DNA of 58,580 nt from Bacteroidia bacterium (GTDB lineage: Bacteria; Bacteroidota; Bacteroidia; Chitinophagales; Saprospiraceae): positions 1 to 58,580 of the forward strand of contig JAUIKE010000035.1 of NCBI GenBank assembly GCA_030430845.1, read 5' to 3'. The notes beneath the pieces are model-generated. The model had not been told where the DNA came from, ran no database searches, and was given only the letters and a program-made list of their open reading frames with translations. Both the position numbers and the translations under genes were made by a program. This document shows, in pieces, positions 26,412-35,635 of this stretch (its first letter is position 1; every line of letters begins with the position of its first letter).

Positions 26412-29058
26412 ATTTGATAACAATCTTTCCCCGATTTAACCGCTCTTCTTCTTTTAGAATATGATAAAAATAAATGCCCGCCGGTAAGTTGATTGTTTCC
26501 AGACTTTCAAAAGGACTTAATAAATCATATCTAAGGACCAATCGGCCTAAACCATCATAGAGCTCAACAATTTCTCCGGAAGGGTTTTCAATAGCAATTC
26601 GAATATTTTCATTCTGAGATACCGGATTCGGATAAAAAAGGATCTGATTCGGTATTAAATAAAATAAGCCATCTTCATTACTGGTGAAGGTCTCTCCACT
26701 TTCCAGAATAAGCATCGCCCTGTATAAATTGCTTCCAACTTGTAAGTCGTTGTCGAATTCGACCAGCTCCAAATTGGACGGATGGCTGATCGTGATAATC
26801 GGCTCGAAACTTCCATTGATCTCTTTTTGGAAGGCCACCCTTTCCACCGCCTCAAAGGTCCCGAGTTGCAAAGTAAGACGGGCTCTTCCATTCGTGAGGT
26901 CAGCCAGAAAGTTATCAATGTAGCAGCCGGTATTTTGGAAAGGTAAAAACAGACTATTGCTTCTTTTACCCAATTGATTGCCAGAAACGATCGGAGCCAC
27001 GGCAAAATGCTCAGAAGGATTGGCTAATTTTTCAAGCCTAATGGAGGTCGCCTCTACTCTGGTGAACGGAACGAGCCGACTGCCATCGAAAGAATACACC
27101 TGATAATTTTCCACTCCCGGAATAGCCGCCCATTTGAGCTGAATAAAATCTTCACAGTTTAGACTTAATTCCAGTTGTGGCTCTCTCGAAAGGGCGAAGG
27201 TATCTGATAACACAACTTTTTCTCCATATACCAGCCTGACTTGCGCCAGGGCTGTCGTATCGGGCGCCGTCCAAAGAAGAAAATGCTCTGCTGTGTTAAG
27301 CGGCTCGTCTATCATCACCCATTCATCCGTGCCGATCAGTCGGTAAGACAGGCTGCCCGGGAATGCAGAAATTCCTGACCATCGTACATAGTTCTCCTCT
27401 CCAGCTAATAATACATCTGAACGAGTAGGGAAACTAAAAGCAATCTCTTCGGCCATTTCCCATTCATAGGCCAGAAAAAAGCTTTGCGGCCCTTGCTTGA
27501 TCTCATATCCCATTATTTCAATGAGATATTCTCCGGCCTTTGGGGTGGCAATACTGATTTGTTCCTGATTATTGAGTCGATCTGTTCCTCTGCCGGCGGC
27601 CATATCCAGGCTAGTAAGGGAAGACTGATGGTCCAGCACCCAGGGGAGATAGCGCATCTTTGATTCTGTTTCGATCATATTGAGGTCGAGGTCATTAACA
27701 AGCGCTTTTTGGGCATTGACGGTGGCTGCCGGATCCACCCAGGCCAGGGTGATTTTGAGATTCTGTGCATTTTCGGGAATTTCTATAGAAAAAGGAATCA
27801 GTTCGTCCTGACGGATGCTTCCACTTAAAAATCGCTCTTCGCTGATGGTGGCGATCGCTTTCTGTGCATTGACATTCCCAAAACCAGAATGAAAATCCGG
27901 CCCTTGAGTGTGCAGATCATCTGCGGAGTTCAGCAAAACTGCCCGGATCAATGCAGCCGGAGGCAGACTGCCGGTTTGCTCAAAATAGGCTTGCTGTAGC
28001 AGCGCTACTACTCCGGATGTGATGGCTGCTGCCCCTGAACTGCCGTCCTGGCCCAGGGCCGTCAGCTCCGGCTTTATCCGGCCGTCATACGCAGGGCCCC
28101 GCGAACTTCTGGATTGAATGGCCAAATTGGCATCTATGGAACCTACCGTGAGCACATTTTTGCTCATCTTAAAAGTGCCGGTCAGATTGGCAAAGCCAGG
28201 TAGGCCGGCATAAGGGCCTTCCGTACTGGTGCTGTCTCCTATATTACCCGCCGAGAAAACATGGACAATCTGCTCATTCCTGTAAATGTGATCGTCATAT
28301 CCGGCCGCTTCTGCACCGTAAAAATTTTCGATGCCCAGCCCATAAGAATGGTTCTGAACGCTGATATCATAACTTTGATAGTAAGCATCCGATTCCGGAA
28401 AGAGGTTAAGAAAAGAGGTCGAGGTAATCCCAGCCTGCCAGGCGACCCCCTTTCCGGCCGGACTGGAATTGCCGCCGCCGCCGATCATAGTGGCCATGAT
28501 GGTAGCGTGAGTAGAGAGGCCTGGGATCGGATTGTTGCTTGAAATAAAACGCCCGGCAAAGTCGATGTCCAGACTGTCCATGGATTGTTCCTTGACAGAA
28601 ATGTTGATGCCGCTACCATTCCATTCCGGTGTATGATGGTGCACGAAGTTGATATGATTTACGCCCAGATCAAAATTCGGTACGGCTCTTTCTTCCTGGG
28701 GTATTCGCCTGGTTTTATCTACCATTCGGACTTCCTCCATTGGAAGGATATACTCTAAAAGCTGCTCGTGGCTTAAAGCAAGGATAAGCGTATTAATGGT
28801 AGGATATTCTTTTTTAAGGCTTATTCCCAGATCTAGGCCATAAATTTTTTGCTTAAAGCACTCATAGTTGTTGACACTAATAGTGAATTCGGTGATCTGA
28901 TCATCCTGAACTTCTATTTTATGGAAAAAAAGCGGAGCGAGTTTTTCCTGAAAGGTGTTGAATGTAGCTGCCCTAAGCGGAGCATTTTGTGCAGTTAACT
29001 GACCAAAAGTTAAGAGAAAAAACAATACAAGACTTGAATATATCCAATTCAGTTTCAT
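26410..29058 (-). CDS. Subtilase (S8) with T9SS sorting domain
   Basis: 882 residues, exported and probably passed to the surface by type IX secretion. Signal peptide 1-23 (ends LTAQ), propeptide-like region to about 140, S8 catalytic domain about 148-410, beta-rich domains about 410-790, and a C-terminal type A sorting domain (YPNPVSQNENI then GRLVLRY and LPAGIYFYHI). His184 (STHATIM), the oxyanion Asn272 (SAGN) and Ser341 (GSSGAAA, aligned to GTSMAAP) are present. The Asp of the triad aligns best to Glu157 (ISVKEQS), and the His motif lacks the usual HGTH, so it is an atypical subtilase and may have low or altered activity. Confidence 0.88.
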   Translation of the reverse strand: MKLNWIYSSLVLFFLLTFGQLTAQNAPLRAATFNTFQEKLAPLFFHKIEVQDDQITEFTISVNNYECFKQKIYGLDLGISLKKEYPTINTLILALSHEQLLEYILPMEEVRMVDKTRRIPQEERAVPNFDLGVNHINFVHHHTPEWNGSGINISVKEQSMDSLDIDFAGRFISSNNPIPGLSTHATIMATMIGGGGNSSPAGKGVAWQAGITSTSFLNLFPESDAYYQSYDISVQNHSYGLGIENFYGAEAAGYDDHIYRNEQIVHVFSAGNIGDSTSTEGPYAGLPGFANLTGTFKMSKNVLTVGSIDANLAIQSRSSRGPAYDGRIKPELTALGQDGSSGAAAITSGVVALLQQAYFEQTGSLPPAALIRAVLLNSADDLHTQGPDFHSGFGNVNAQKAIATISEERFLSGSIRQDELIPFSIEIPENAQNLKITLAWVDPAATVNAQKALVNDLDLNMIETESKMRYLPWVLDHQSSLTSLDMAAGRGTDRLNNQEQISIATPKAGEYLIEIMGYEIKQGPQSFFLAYEWEMAEEIAFSFPTRSDVLLAGEENYVRWSGISAFPGSLSYRLIGTDEWVMIDEPLNTAEHFLLWTAPDTTALAQVRLVYGEKVVLSDTFALSREPQLELSLNCEDFIQLKWAAIPGVENYQVYSFDGSRLVPFTRVEATSIRLEKLANPSEHFAVAPIVSGNQLGKRSNSLFLPFQNTGCYIDNFLADLTNGRARLTLQLGTFEAVERVAFQKEINGSFEPIITISHPSNLELVEFDNDLQVGSNLYRAMLILESGETFTSNEDGLFYLIPNQILFYPNPVSQNENIRIAIENPSGEIVELYDGLGRLVLRYDLLSPFESLETINLPAGIYFYHILKEEERLNRGKIVIK

Positions 29059-29180
29059 ACCAATCTTATCCGTTTTAAGCTAAAGGGTAAAGAAGAGTAA
29101 AGTAAGGAGTCAGGAGCACTAAATCCGTAACGAAATGAAGTTTTTTTGTAAAATATTATCGCTTATCAATTTAACGTTCC

Positions 29181-30032
29181 TCACCTAAATCTCTTTCGAT
29201 ACCCATTCGGACTAATCTCCTTTAACTTTAAAAAGGTTCGGTTAAAATGAGTCGAGCTATTGAATCCTGAGGCGTAGGCGATTTCACTGATCGTTTTTCG
29301 GCTTTCAATGAGTAATTGGCAGGCCCGGCCGACCCTCAGTTCATTGAGGTACTCGGTAAAGGTTTGGCCAGTCATCTTTTTAAAAAAACGACAAAAAGAG
29401 GTTTCCGTCATGCTGGAGATGGCCGCGATTTTTTCCAGCGGGATGTCTTCTTCAAAGTGCTGATGTAGGTATTGGCAGATCCGGTCCAGCCTTTCTTCAT
29501 TTTTTTTACTCAAAACCGGTTCATAAAGTCGGGAAGCAATGTGACTGTAATCTTTCAAAGTGGCTAATGTTTCAAGAATGTGGTAAAAGCTGGTGAGCTT
29601 TGAAAGGCCCGTCAGTCGCTCCATCTCCGACAACTCTTGTCCTATTTGCTGAATCTGAGGCCCTTTGAAATGAATGCCTCGCCTGGACCTTTTGAGTAAA
29701 TCCCGGATCGATTGCATTTCAGGAAGCGCTTCTGGAAATAAAGCATCCGTAAATTGTATAACCATGGCTCGGTTTTTCCGCACCATACCCTCCGGATAGG
29801 TCTCAGAAGCCCAGGTGTGCGGCAAATTAGGGCCTAGCAACACCAGATCTCCGTCCTCATACTCTTCCGTATGATCTCCGACTAGTCGCAAGCCTCGGCT
29901 CTTTTCAATGAATGTCAACTCATATTCGGGATGATAGTGCCAATGGAATTCGTATTGCTGATCAATATTCCAATAGCACACAAAGGAAGTATTCGGAGTT
30001 TTTTTTTGGATGTATTCTAGTGCCGCTTTCAT
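29181..30032 (-). CDS. AraC-family transcriptional regulator with cupin sensor
   Basis: 283 residues: an N-terminal cupin domain (about 20-120, FHWHYHPEYELTFIE) and a C-terminal pair of AraC helix-turn-helix motifs (about 185-283; ISEIAYASGFNSSTHFNRTF and FKEISPNGYRKRF type). Such regulators bind a small sugar or amine-like ligand in the cupin and activate catabolic genes. It is divergent from the PhyH dioxygenase gene across 143 bp, which makes that gene its most likely target. Confidence 0.92.
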   Translation of the reverse strand: MKAALEYIQKKTPNTSFVCYWNIDQQYEFHWHYHPEYELTFIEKSRGLRLVGDHTEEYEDGDLVLLGPNLPHTWASETYPEGMVRKNRAMVIQFTDALFPEALPEMQSIRDLLKRSRRGIHFKGPQIQQIGQELSEMERLTGLSKLTSFYHILETLATLKDYSHIASRLYEPVLSKKNEERLDRICQYLHQHFEEDIPLEKIAAISSMTETSFCRFFKKMTGQTFTEYLNELRVGRACQLLIESRKTISEIAYASGFNSSTHFNRTFLKLKEISPNGYRKRFR

Positions 30033-30131
30033 GCTTTGATTTTTCCAGTTTTTTACCTAAGCCTATACAAAGTTGATAAAATAAGGGCAAAATTTGAAAA
30101 AGTAAGGTCTTATATCTATTGAAGCCTGGTG

Positions 30132-30139
30132 TATATTTG
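30132..30139 (+). promoter_or_regulatory. Putative -7 box TATATTTG for the PhyH gene
   Basis: An exact TAnnTTTG match 37 bp before the ATG at 30176. Because it lies downstream of an earlier in-frame ATG (30119), it supports the later start for the dioxygenase. Confidence 0.5.
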
Positions 30140-30175
30140 TTGAAGCATTATTTTTCCAATAAAACCAGAACATCC

Positions 30176-30994
30176 ATGCCAAGCACCACAATTGATCTTA
30201 GCATACTTGACCAAAGCTTTCCACTGACTCAGGAACAGATCAACTTTTACCGGGAACATCGTTTTATCAAAATCAAACAAGTGCTGCCGGCAGGCATTAT
30301 TAACCACTTCGGAGAATTAATAGCCAATAAGGTAAAAGAACTGAATACCATGCACCTGCCGATGGAAGAGAGAGCTACTTATGATAAGGCTTTTCTGCAG
30401 ATCATGAACCTCTGGACCAAGGACGAAGAGATCAAACGCTTCGTATTTTCCAAACGCCTGGCGAGCATCGCTACCCAATTAATGGGGGTTGAGGGCGTAC
30501 GCCTGTATCACGATCAGGCCCTTTTCAAAGAACCTGGCGGCGGCATCACTCCCTGGCATGCCGATCAGTTTTACTGGCCATTATCAAACGACCATACCGT
30601 TACGGTTTGGATTCCCATGCAGAATACGCCTATGGATATGGGCCCACTGGAATTCAGCGATCGCTCGCATACCATCGAACTGGGCCGCGACCTGGCCATC
30701 AGCGACGAAAGTGAAACACAAATAGAGAATGCGTTGAAAAAAGGGAAGTTCGAAACGGTGGCCACTCCCTTCGATTTGGGGGAAGTCAGCTTCCACTCCG
30801 GCTGGCTGTTCCACCGGGCCGGCGCCAACCGATCCGATCAAATGCGCAAGGTCATGACTATGATCTATATGGATAAAAATATGCGTCTAAAAAAACCTGA
30901 GAACGATAACCAACAGGCCGACTGGGATACCTGGTGCCCCGGCGCTAAGGTCGGGGAAGTCATCGATACCCCGCTGAATCCGGTGCTATTCTAA
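30176..30994 (+). CDS. Phytanoyl-CoA dioxygenase (PhyH) family oxygenase
   Basis: Iron(II)/2-oxoglutarate-dependent dioxygenase of 272 residues. The iron ligands are visible as HADQFYW (His and Asp of HxD) and the distal His in SFHSGWLFHRAG, with an Arg after it for 2-oxoglutarate. Members hydroxylate small molecules such as ectoine, fatty acyl-CoA or amino acids; the substrate here is not evident. I choose the ATG that gives MPSTTIDLSILDQS because the family starts near there and a -7 box precedes it. It is divergent from an AraC regulator. Confidence 0.9.
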   Translation: MPSTTIDLSILDQSFPLTQEQINFYREHRFIKIKQVLPAGIINHFGELIANKVKELNTMHLPMEERATYDKAFLQIMNLWTKDEEIKRFVFSKRLASIATQLMGVEGVRLYHDQALFKEPGGGITPWHADQFYWPLSNDHTVTVWIPMQNTPMDMGPLEFSDRSHTIELGRDLAISDESETQIENALKKGKFETVATPFDLGEVSFHSGWLFHRAGANRSDQMRKVMTMIYMDKNMRLKKPENDNQQADWDTWCPGAKVGEVIDTPLNPVLF

Positions 30995-31098
30995 AGTAAG
31001 TTTAGCTGCATAAAAGAATATTCAAACAGTGGAATCTGTGAGCATCAGTGTCAAAAAAAAAGCCCTACATTGCAAACAACAATCAAGCTCTACCATCT

Positions 31099-32955
31099 AT
31101 GAAAAATTCCATCTCCATTTTAAGCATTCTATGTTTTTTTACACTCACTACATTCGCCCAATCCCCCACTATTTCTAAAGTCGAGCCGCCCAACTGGTGG
31201 ACCGGCATGAAATGGAACACCGTCCAACTCATGCTCTATGGGCAAGACCTGGCCGGCATTACAGCAAGCACAGAGCAGGAAGGACTTCAAATCAAGGCAG
31301 TGCATACCCTCCCCAATTCCACTTATGCCTTTGTAGATCTTGAAATCGCTGAAGACCTAGAGCCTGGAACCTATCCGATAAAAGTAACTGGAAACGGCCA
31401 GTCGACCATTGTTAATTATTCCATCCAGGAGCGAGCCGATACAGAAGGCCGCCATCAGGGCTATGACGAGCACGATGTGATCTACCTGATCACTCCGGAT
31501 CGTTTTGCCAATGGCGATCCCTCCAACGACCGGGTGGCTGGTATGCGGGATGAGTTGGATCGCTCCAAGCCGGGCATGCGTCATGGAGGTGACCTGAAGG
31601 GCATCATCGATCATTTGGATTATTTGGATGATCTGGGCGTGACCACTCTATGGCTGAATCCTGTGTTGGAAAACAGTGGAAGAGGAAGTTATCATGGCTA
31701 TGCGGCGACCGATCTGTATAAAATCGATGCCCGTTTCGGTTCGAATGAGGATTACAAAAAATTGGTAGAAGAATGCCATCAAAGAGGCATGAAAGTCATT
31801 TTTGATCATGTCAATAACCACATCGGGATCGAGCATGAATGGATGGATAATCTGCCGATGAAGGATTGGGTGAATGGAAGTAAGGATAATTACCTGACCG
31901 ACCGCCATTACAAATACTCCATTTTTGACCCCAATGATGATGGAAGCTCTGCCCAAAAACTAAGAGATTTCTGGTTTTCCCGTTATATGCCCGATATGAA
32001 TCAACGGAATCCTTATGTAGCCAACTACCTGACTCAAAACATGATCTGGTGGATCGAATATACGGGCCTGGACGGCGTCCGGGAAGACACCTACCCTTAT
32101 CCGGATCAGCATTTTCTGGCAGATTGGAATAAGGCCCTGCTGGAGGAATACCCTAATTTGAACATAGTAGGAGAGATTTGGAATCCCGATCCGGTAGCCT
32201 GTGCGATTTTTCAGACTGGGTCTCCTTTAAGCGGTCAGTTAGGCTATGATACTTACCTTCCCTGCGTGATGGATTTTCCAATGTCGGATGTCATTCGCGA
32301 TTATCTGAGAGGAGAAAGACTGGAGCCTTTATACTACGTTTTCGCTCAGGACTTTCTGTACGGCGATCCCCGCAATGTTCTCACTTTCCTCGACAATCAC
32401 GACATGCCCCGCGCCATTTTCGAAACGGCCGGCAAAGATTGGCAAAGCAAGAATCAAAAGATCAAACAAGCGCTGACCATCCTCATGACCACTCGGGGCA
32501 TTCCTCAAATACTGTATGCCACGGAGATCAACATGAAGGGCGGAGCCAGTCACGTAGAGCTCCGCGCCGATTTTCCGGGCGGCTGGAAGGAGGACACACG
32601 CAGTGCCTTTACTGCTGAGGGACGTACAGAAGAAGAAAACGACCTGTTCAATTTTACCCGGAAACTCTTAAACCTCCGAAAAGAACACAAGGAATTGGTG
32701 GATGGGCGCTTTATTCAGTATTCTCCTACTTACCAAAGGAATATTTACAAATACCTGAAACTAGGAAATGAAAATCGCTACCTGATGATCGTCAATGGTC
32801 ATGAGGAGGCTCAGGAGGTTGATCTGTCGGATTTAGCTCCATACCTGAAGGATGTAAGTTCTTTTAAGGATCTGCTGAGTGACCGCAGGGTGGTTCTCGA
32901 TCAAGATGATAAGGTTAAGATGGAAGGGCTGGGGGTGTATATATTGCAGTTTTGA
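31099..32955 (+). CDS. Secreted GH13 alpha-amylase (neopullulanase/cyclomaltodextrinase type)
   Basis: 618 residues with a signal peptide (about 1-21, ending TFAQ). An N-terminal cyclomaltodextrinase-type beta domain (about 22-115, PPNWWTGMKWN) is followed by the GH13 barrel: region I DHVNNH, nucleophile Asp in GLDGVRED, acid/base Glu in VGEIWNPD, and FLDNHD. A small C-terminal beta domain closes the protein. It hydrolyses alpha-1,4-glucans or maltodextrins in the periplasm, like Bacteroides SusA. No SusC/SusD pair is nearby. The start follows a lone CAGTGTCAAAAAAA fragment related to the 33-bp repeats. Confidence 0.92.
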   Translation: MKNSISILSILCFFTLTTFAQSPTISKVEPPNWWTGMKWNTVQLMLYGQDLAGITASTEQEGLQIKAVHTLPNSTYAFVDLEIAEDLEPGTYPIKVTGNGQSTIVNYSIQERADTEGRHQGYDEHDVIYLITPDRFANGDPSNDRVAGMRDELDRSKPGMRHGGDLKGIIDHLDYLDDLGVTTLWLNPVLENSGRGSYHGYAATDLYKIDARFGSNEDYKKLVEECHQRGMKVIFDHVNNHIGIEHEWMDNLPMKDWVNGSKDNYLTDRHYKYSIFDPNDDGSSAQKLRDFWFSRYMPDMNQRNPYVANYLTQNMIWWIEYTGLDGVREDTYPYPDQHFLADWNKALLEEYPNLNIVGEIWNPDPVACAIFQTGSPLSGQLGYDTYLPCVMDFPMSDVIRDYLRGERLEPLYYVFAQDFLYGDPRNVLTFLDNHDMPRAIFETAGKDWQSKNQKIKQALTILMTTRGIPQILYATEINMKGGASHVELRADFPGGWKEDTRSAFTAEGRTEEENDLFNFTRKLLNLRKEHKELVDGRFIQYSPTYQRNIYKYLKLGNENRYLMIVNGHEEAQEVDLSDLAPYLKDVSSFKDLLSDRRVVLDQDDKVKMEGLGVYILQF

Positions 32956-33533
32956 GTGGAGGCTTCTTGTAATATCAAAACTGAACTACATCCCTGCTCG
33001 CCGTAATACTTTGGCAGGCGGGGCTTCACGAAGTTTGGTAGTCAACTTTTTGGGTGTTGAAAAAATCGGCGACGAATCGGACAGTAAGCTTCAGCTTGCC
33101 TGGACAGCGAACTTTAGTTTGCTTATTTTATGCTGTTAAGGAAATATACTGTTTTGGGCAAACTGAAGTTTACCCTCCTGGCAAGCTGAAGCTTGCTCTC
33201 CTGGTAAACTTGAACTAAGGTGTTCAACCTTTGATACGGAAACCTTCCAACTTTTTATACATTTTCTATAGAAAATTTATGATTGCTTATGGTTGATAAG
33301 GCTAATTATTGACCATTTCTTTGCTGCTTTAGGACATTAGGCATTGTTTGTTTGATTTTTTCCAAACTTTATTCTTTTTTGGGTCTTTTTTCTGTCTAAA
33401 TATTTCTACTAAAAAATAGTTTGTGTAGAAACAAATTGCCTTTTCTTGGCGTTACGATAGATGAAGGGCGTAGGCAAACTATGCCCTGAAGACTTTATTT
33501 TGAATAAAAACAAGCAGTAAAATTCAAACATTC
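32956..33533. other. Intergenic region with degenerate inverted repeats
   Basis: A 578-bp stretch without a convincing gene. Between about 33086 and 33215 it holds several related words (AAGCTTCAGCTTGCC, AACTTTAGTTTGC, CAAACTGAAGTTTACC, CAAGCTGAAGCTTGC) that could fold into alternative hairpins. The remainder is A/T-rich and likely carries the promoter for the following GNAT gene. Confidence 0.5.
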
Positions 33534-34058
33534 ATGAGTAAGCGTTACGAGATTCACCTGTTTACACCTGAAAAGAAATTAGGAACAGAAAAGCGTGAGC
33601 ACCTGGTTAATTTTCTCTATACCCATCTGGACGAATACGGCGATCAGGCCGAAGATATTAATAAGGCGATCGAGTATGCCATGAGTACGTCCGAGGACCA
33701 GGGAGGCTTCGCATTGACCCTTACGGATGAAGAAAAGATAATTGGCTCGGTGGTCGTCAACCAAACCGGTATGTCCGGCTATATTCCTGAGAATATTCTG
33801 GTATACATCGCTATGAATCGGAATTACAGGGGGCAAGGCCTCGGCAAAAAACTGATGAAGAAGGCTATAGACGTGGCTGATGGAGATATAGCCCTGCATG
33901 TTGAGCCGGATAACCCAGCTAAGCATCTGTATGAAAAGCTAGGCTTTGAAAATAAATATCTTGAAATGCGGCTTCAGAAAACTTCTGAAGATGAGCCCAT
34001 TCCTACCGATCAGCAAGGTGAGAAAGCACAACCCGGCCCTGCCAACGTCCTGGATTAA
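33534..34058 (+). CDS. GNAT N-acetyltransferase
   Basis: 174 residues with a single GNAT fold: the acetyl-CoA loop NRNYRGQGLGKKLMKKAI (about 98-115) and the C-terminal strand LYEKLGFENKYLEMRL are clear. A hydrophilic tail rich in Pro/Gln/Glu ends the protein. The acceptor is unknown. It is 51 bp before the symporter gene and co-directional with the racemase/ligase group, so it could modify that pathway's substrate or product. Confidence 0.88.
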   Translation: MSKRYEIHLFTPEKKLGTEKREHLVNFLYTHLDEYGDQAEDINKAIEYAMSTSEDQGGFALTLTDEEKIIGSVVVNQTGMSGYIPENILVYIAMNRNYRGQGLGKKLMKKAIDVADGDIALHVEPDNPAKHLYEKLGFENKYLEMRLQKTSEDEPIPTDQQGEKAQPGPANVLD

Positions 34059-34109
34059 GGGAGGTAATGTTTTCGTTTTTATACTGTCTCACCTAAAAGC
34101 TGAATTGTT

Positions 34110-35597
34110 TTGCAGATCATTGATTTACTTGTTTTTGTGATTTACTTCCTGGCCATGCTGGGAGTAGGCGTCTATTTTTTTCGGAAAAATAAAAGCTCAG
34201 ATGACTATTACGTAGGAGGCCGTCAGATGGGGAGCCTGCACATCGGACTTTCTGTGGTTGCTACGGATGTCGGAGGAGGTTTTTCCATCGGATTAGGAGG
34301 CCTTGGTTTTCTAATGGGGATATCCGGTTCCTGGATGTTATTTACCGGACTGATCGGAGCCTGGCTGAGTGCCGTGTTTCTGATACCGAGGGTGAATAGT
34401 TTATCCAAAAAAATGAACTGGTTTACTTTTCCTCAAATGTTCCAGCATTTTTATGATGGGAAAGTGGCCCTGGTTGCCGGGATTATTTCTGCCATTGGAT
34501 ACATTGGATTTACCAGTTCTCAATTCCTGGCAGGTGCCAAGCTGGCCTCTGCTACCTTTCTGGACCTGAACCTGAATACGGCTTTACTTATCATGGGCGT
34601 CATCGCGGTTGTATATACGGTCATCGGAGGCCTGAAAGCGGTGATCTACACCGATACGGTTCAGTGGATCATTCTGATGAGCGGATTGGTCTTCATTGGT
34701 ATTCCTCTCGGATATTATGCAATCGGAGGGATCAGTGCCATCAGAGAAACCTTACCGGCCGACTTTTTATCGCTGACGAACCTGGATTGGGCAACCTTCT
34801 TCAACTGGCTCGTGACCATCGTGCCGATCTGGTTTGTAGGGATGACCCTTTACCAGCGGATCTATGCTTGCAAGGATGAAAAGACCGCCCGACGGGCCTG
34901 GTATACAGCCGGCCTGTTCGAGTATCCCGTCATGGCATTCATGGGTGTGTTACTAGGGTTGTTTGCCCGGGTAGGAGCCGAGCAGGGCATGTTTGAATAT
35001 GCCGGATATCTGAGCTCCGAATCACTGGATGCAGAAATGGGATTGCCTTTGTTACTTCGGACGGTATTGCCGACCGGACTGATGGGCTTGATGTTATCGG
35101 CTTATTTTTCGGCTATTATGTCAACAGCTGATAGTTGCCTGATGGCCGCTTCCGGTAATGTAGTAACGGATATTCTGGACCGCTTTATGAACATTAGCAA
35201 GACTGCAAAGAAAGAACTACGATTGTCACAGATAGCTACACTGATGATCGGAACGCTGGCTTTATTGCTGGCTTCCGGAATGCAAAATGTACTGGAATTG
35301 ATGCTGTTATCCTATGCTTTTATGGTCTCAGGCTTGTTCGTGCCGGTATTGGGCGCACTTTTCTGGGAAAAAAGTACCTCCCTGGCCGCCTTTTGGGCCA
35401 TGATCATGGGAGGAAGTACAACCACCATCATAACATTAATAGGATACCAACTTCCATTTGGCTTGGATGCCAATGTAGCGGGCATTACGATCTCCGCACT
35501 GGCCTTGATTTCCATTAGCCTGATATGGCCTGAAAACCGGTCCAGGATGGAAGTTGTACGAGCAAAAGAAAGAGAAGCAGAGATGAGTACCTATTGA
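34110..35597 (+). CDS. Sodium:solute symporter (SSS family)
   Basis: 495 residues with about 13 transmembrane helices. The SSS features DDYYVGGRQMG, ATDVGGGFSIGLGG near the N-terminus and SAYFSAIMSTADSCLMAASG in helix 8 (Na+ site) are present. It imports an organic solute with sodium. The start must be the TTG codon at 34110: the frame has a stop nine bases before it, and the next Met would cut into the first helix. Placed 38 bp before the racemase-family gene, it may supply an amino acid or related substrate to that group. Confidence 0.92.
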   Translation: MQIIDLLVFVIYFLAMLGVGVYFFRKNKSSDDYYVGGRQMGSLHIGLSVVATDVGGGFSIGLGGLGFLMGISGSWMLFTGLIGAWLSAVFLIPRVNSLSKKMNWFTFPQMFQHFYDGKVALVAGIISAIGYIGFTSSQFLAGAKLASATFLDLNLNTALLIMGVIAVVYTVIGGLKAVIYTDTVQWIILMSGLVFIGIPLGYYAIGGISAIRETLPADFLSLTNLDWATFFNWLVTIVPIWFVGMTLYQRIYACKDEKTARRAWYTAGLFEYPVMAFMGVLLGLFARVGAEQGMFEYAGYLSSESLDAEMGLPLLLRTVLPTGLMGLMLSAYFSAIMSTADSCLMAASGNVVTDILDRFMNISKTAKKELRLSQIATLMIGTLALLLASGMQNVLELMLLSYAFMVSGLFVPVLGALFWEKSTSLAAFWAMIMGGSTTTIITLIGYQLPFGLDANVAGITISALALISISLIWPENRSRMEVVRAKEREAEMSTY

Positions 35598-35635
35598 CAT
35601 GATTCGGTAGGTTTTTTAGTAATCAAATCAATAGA

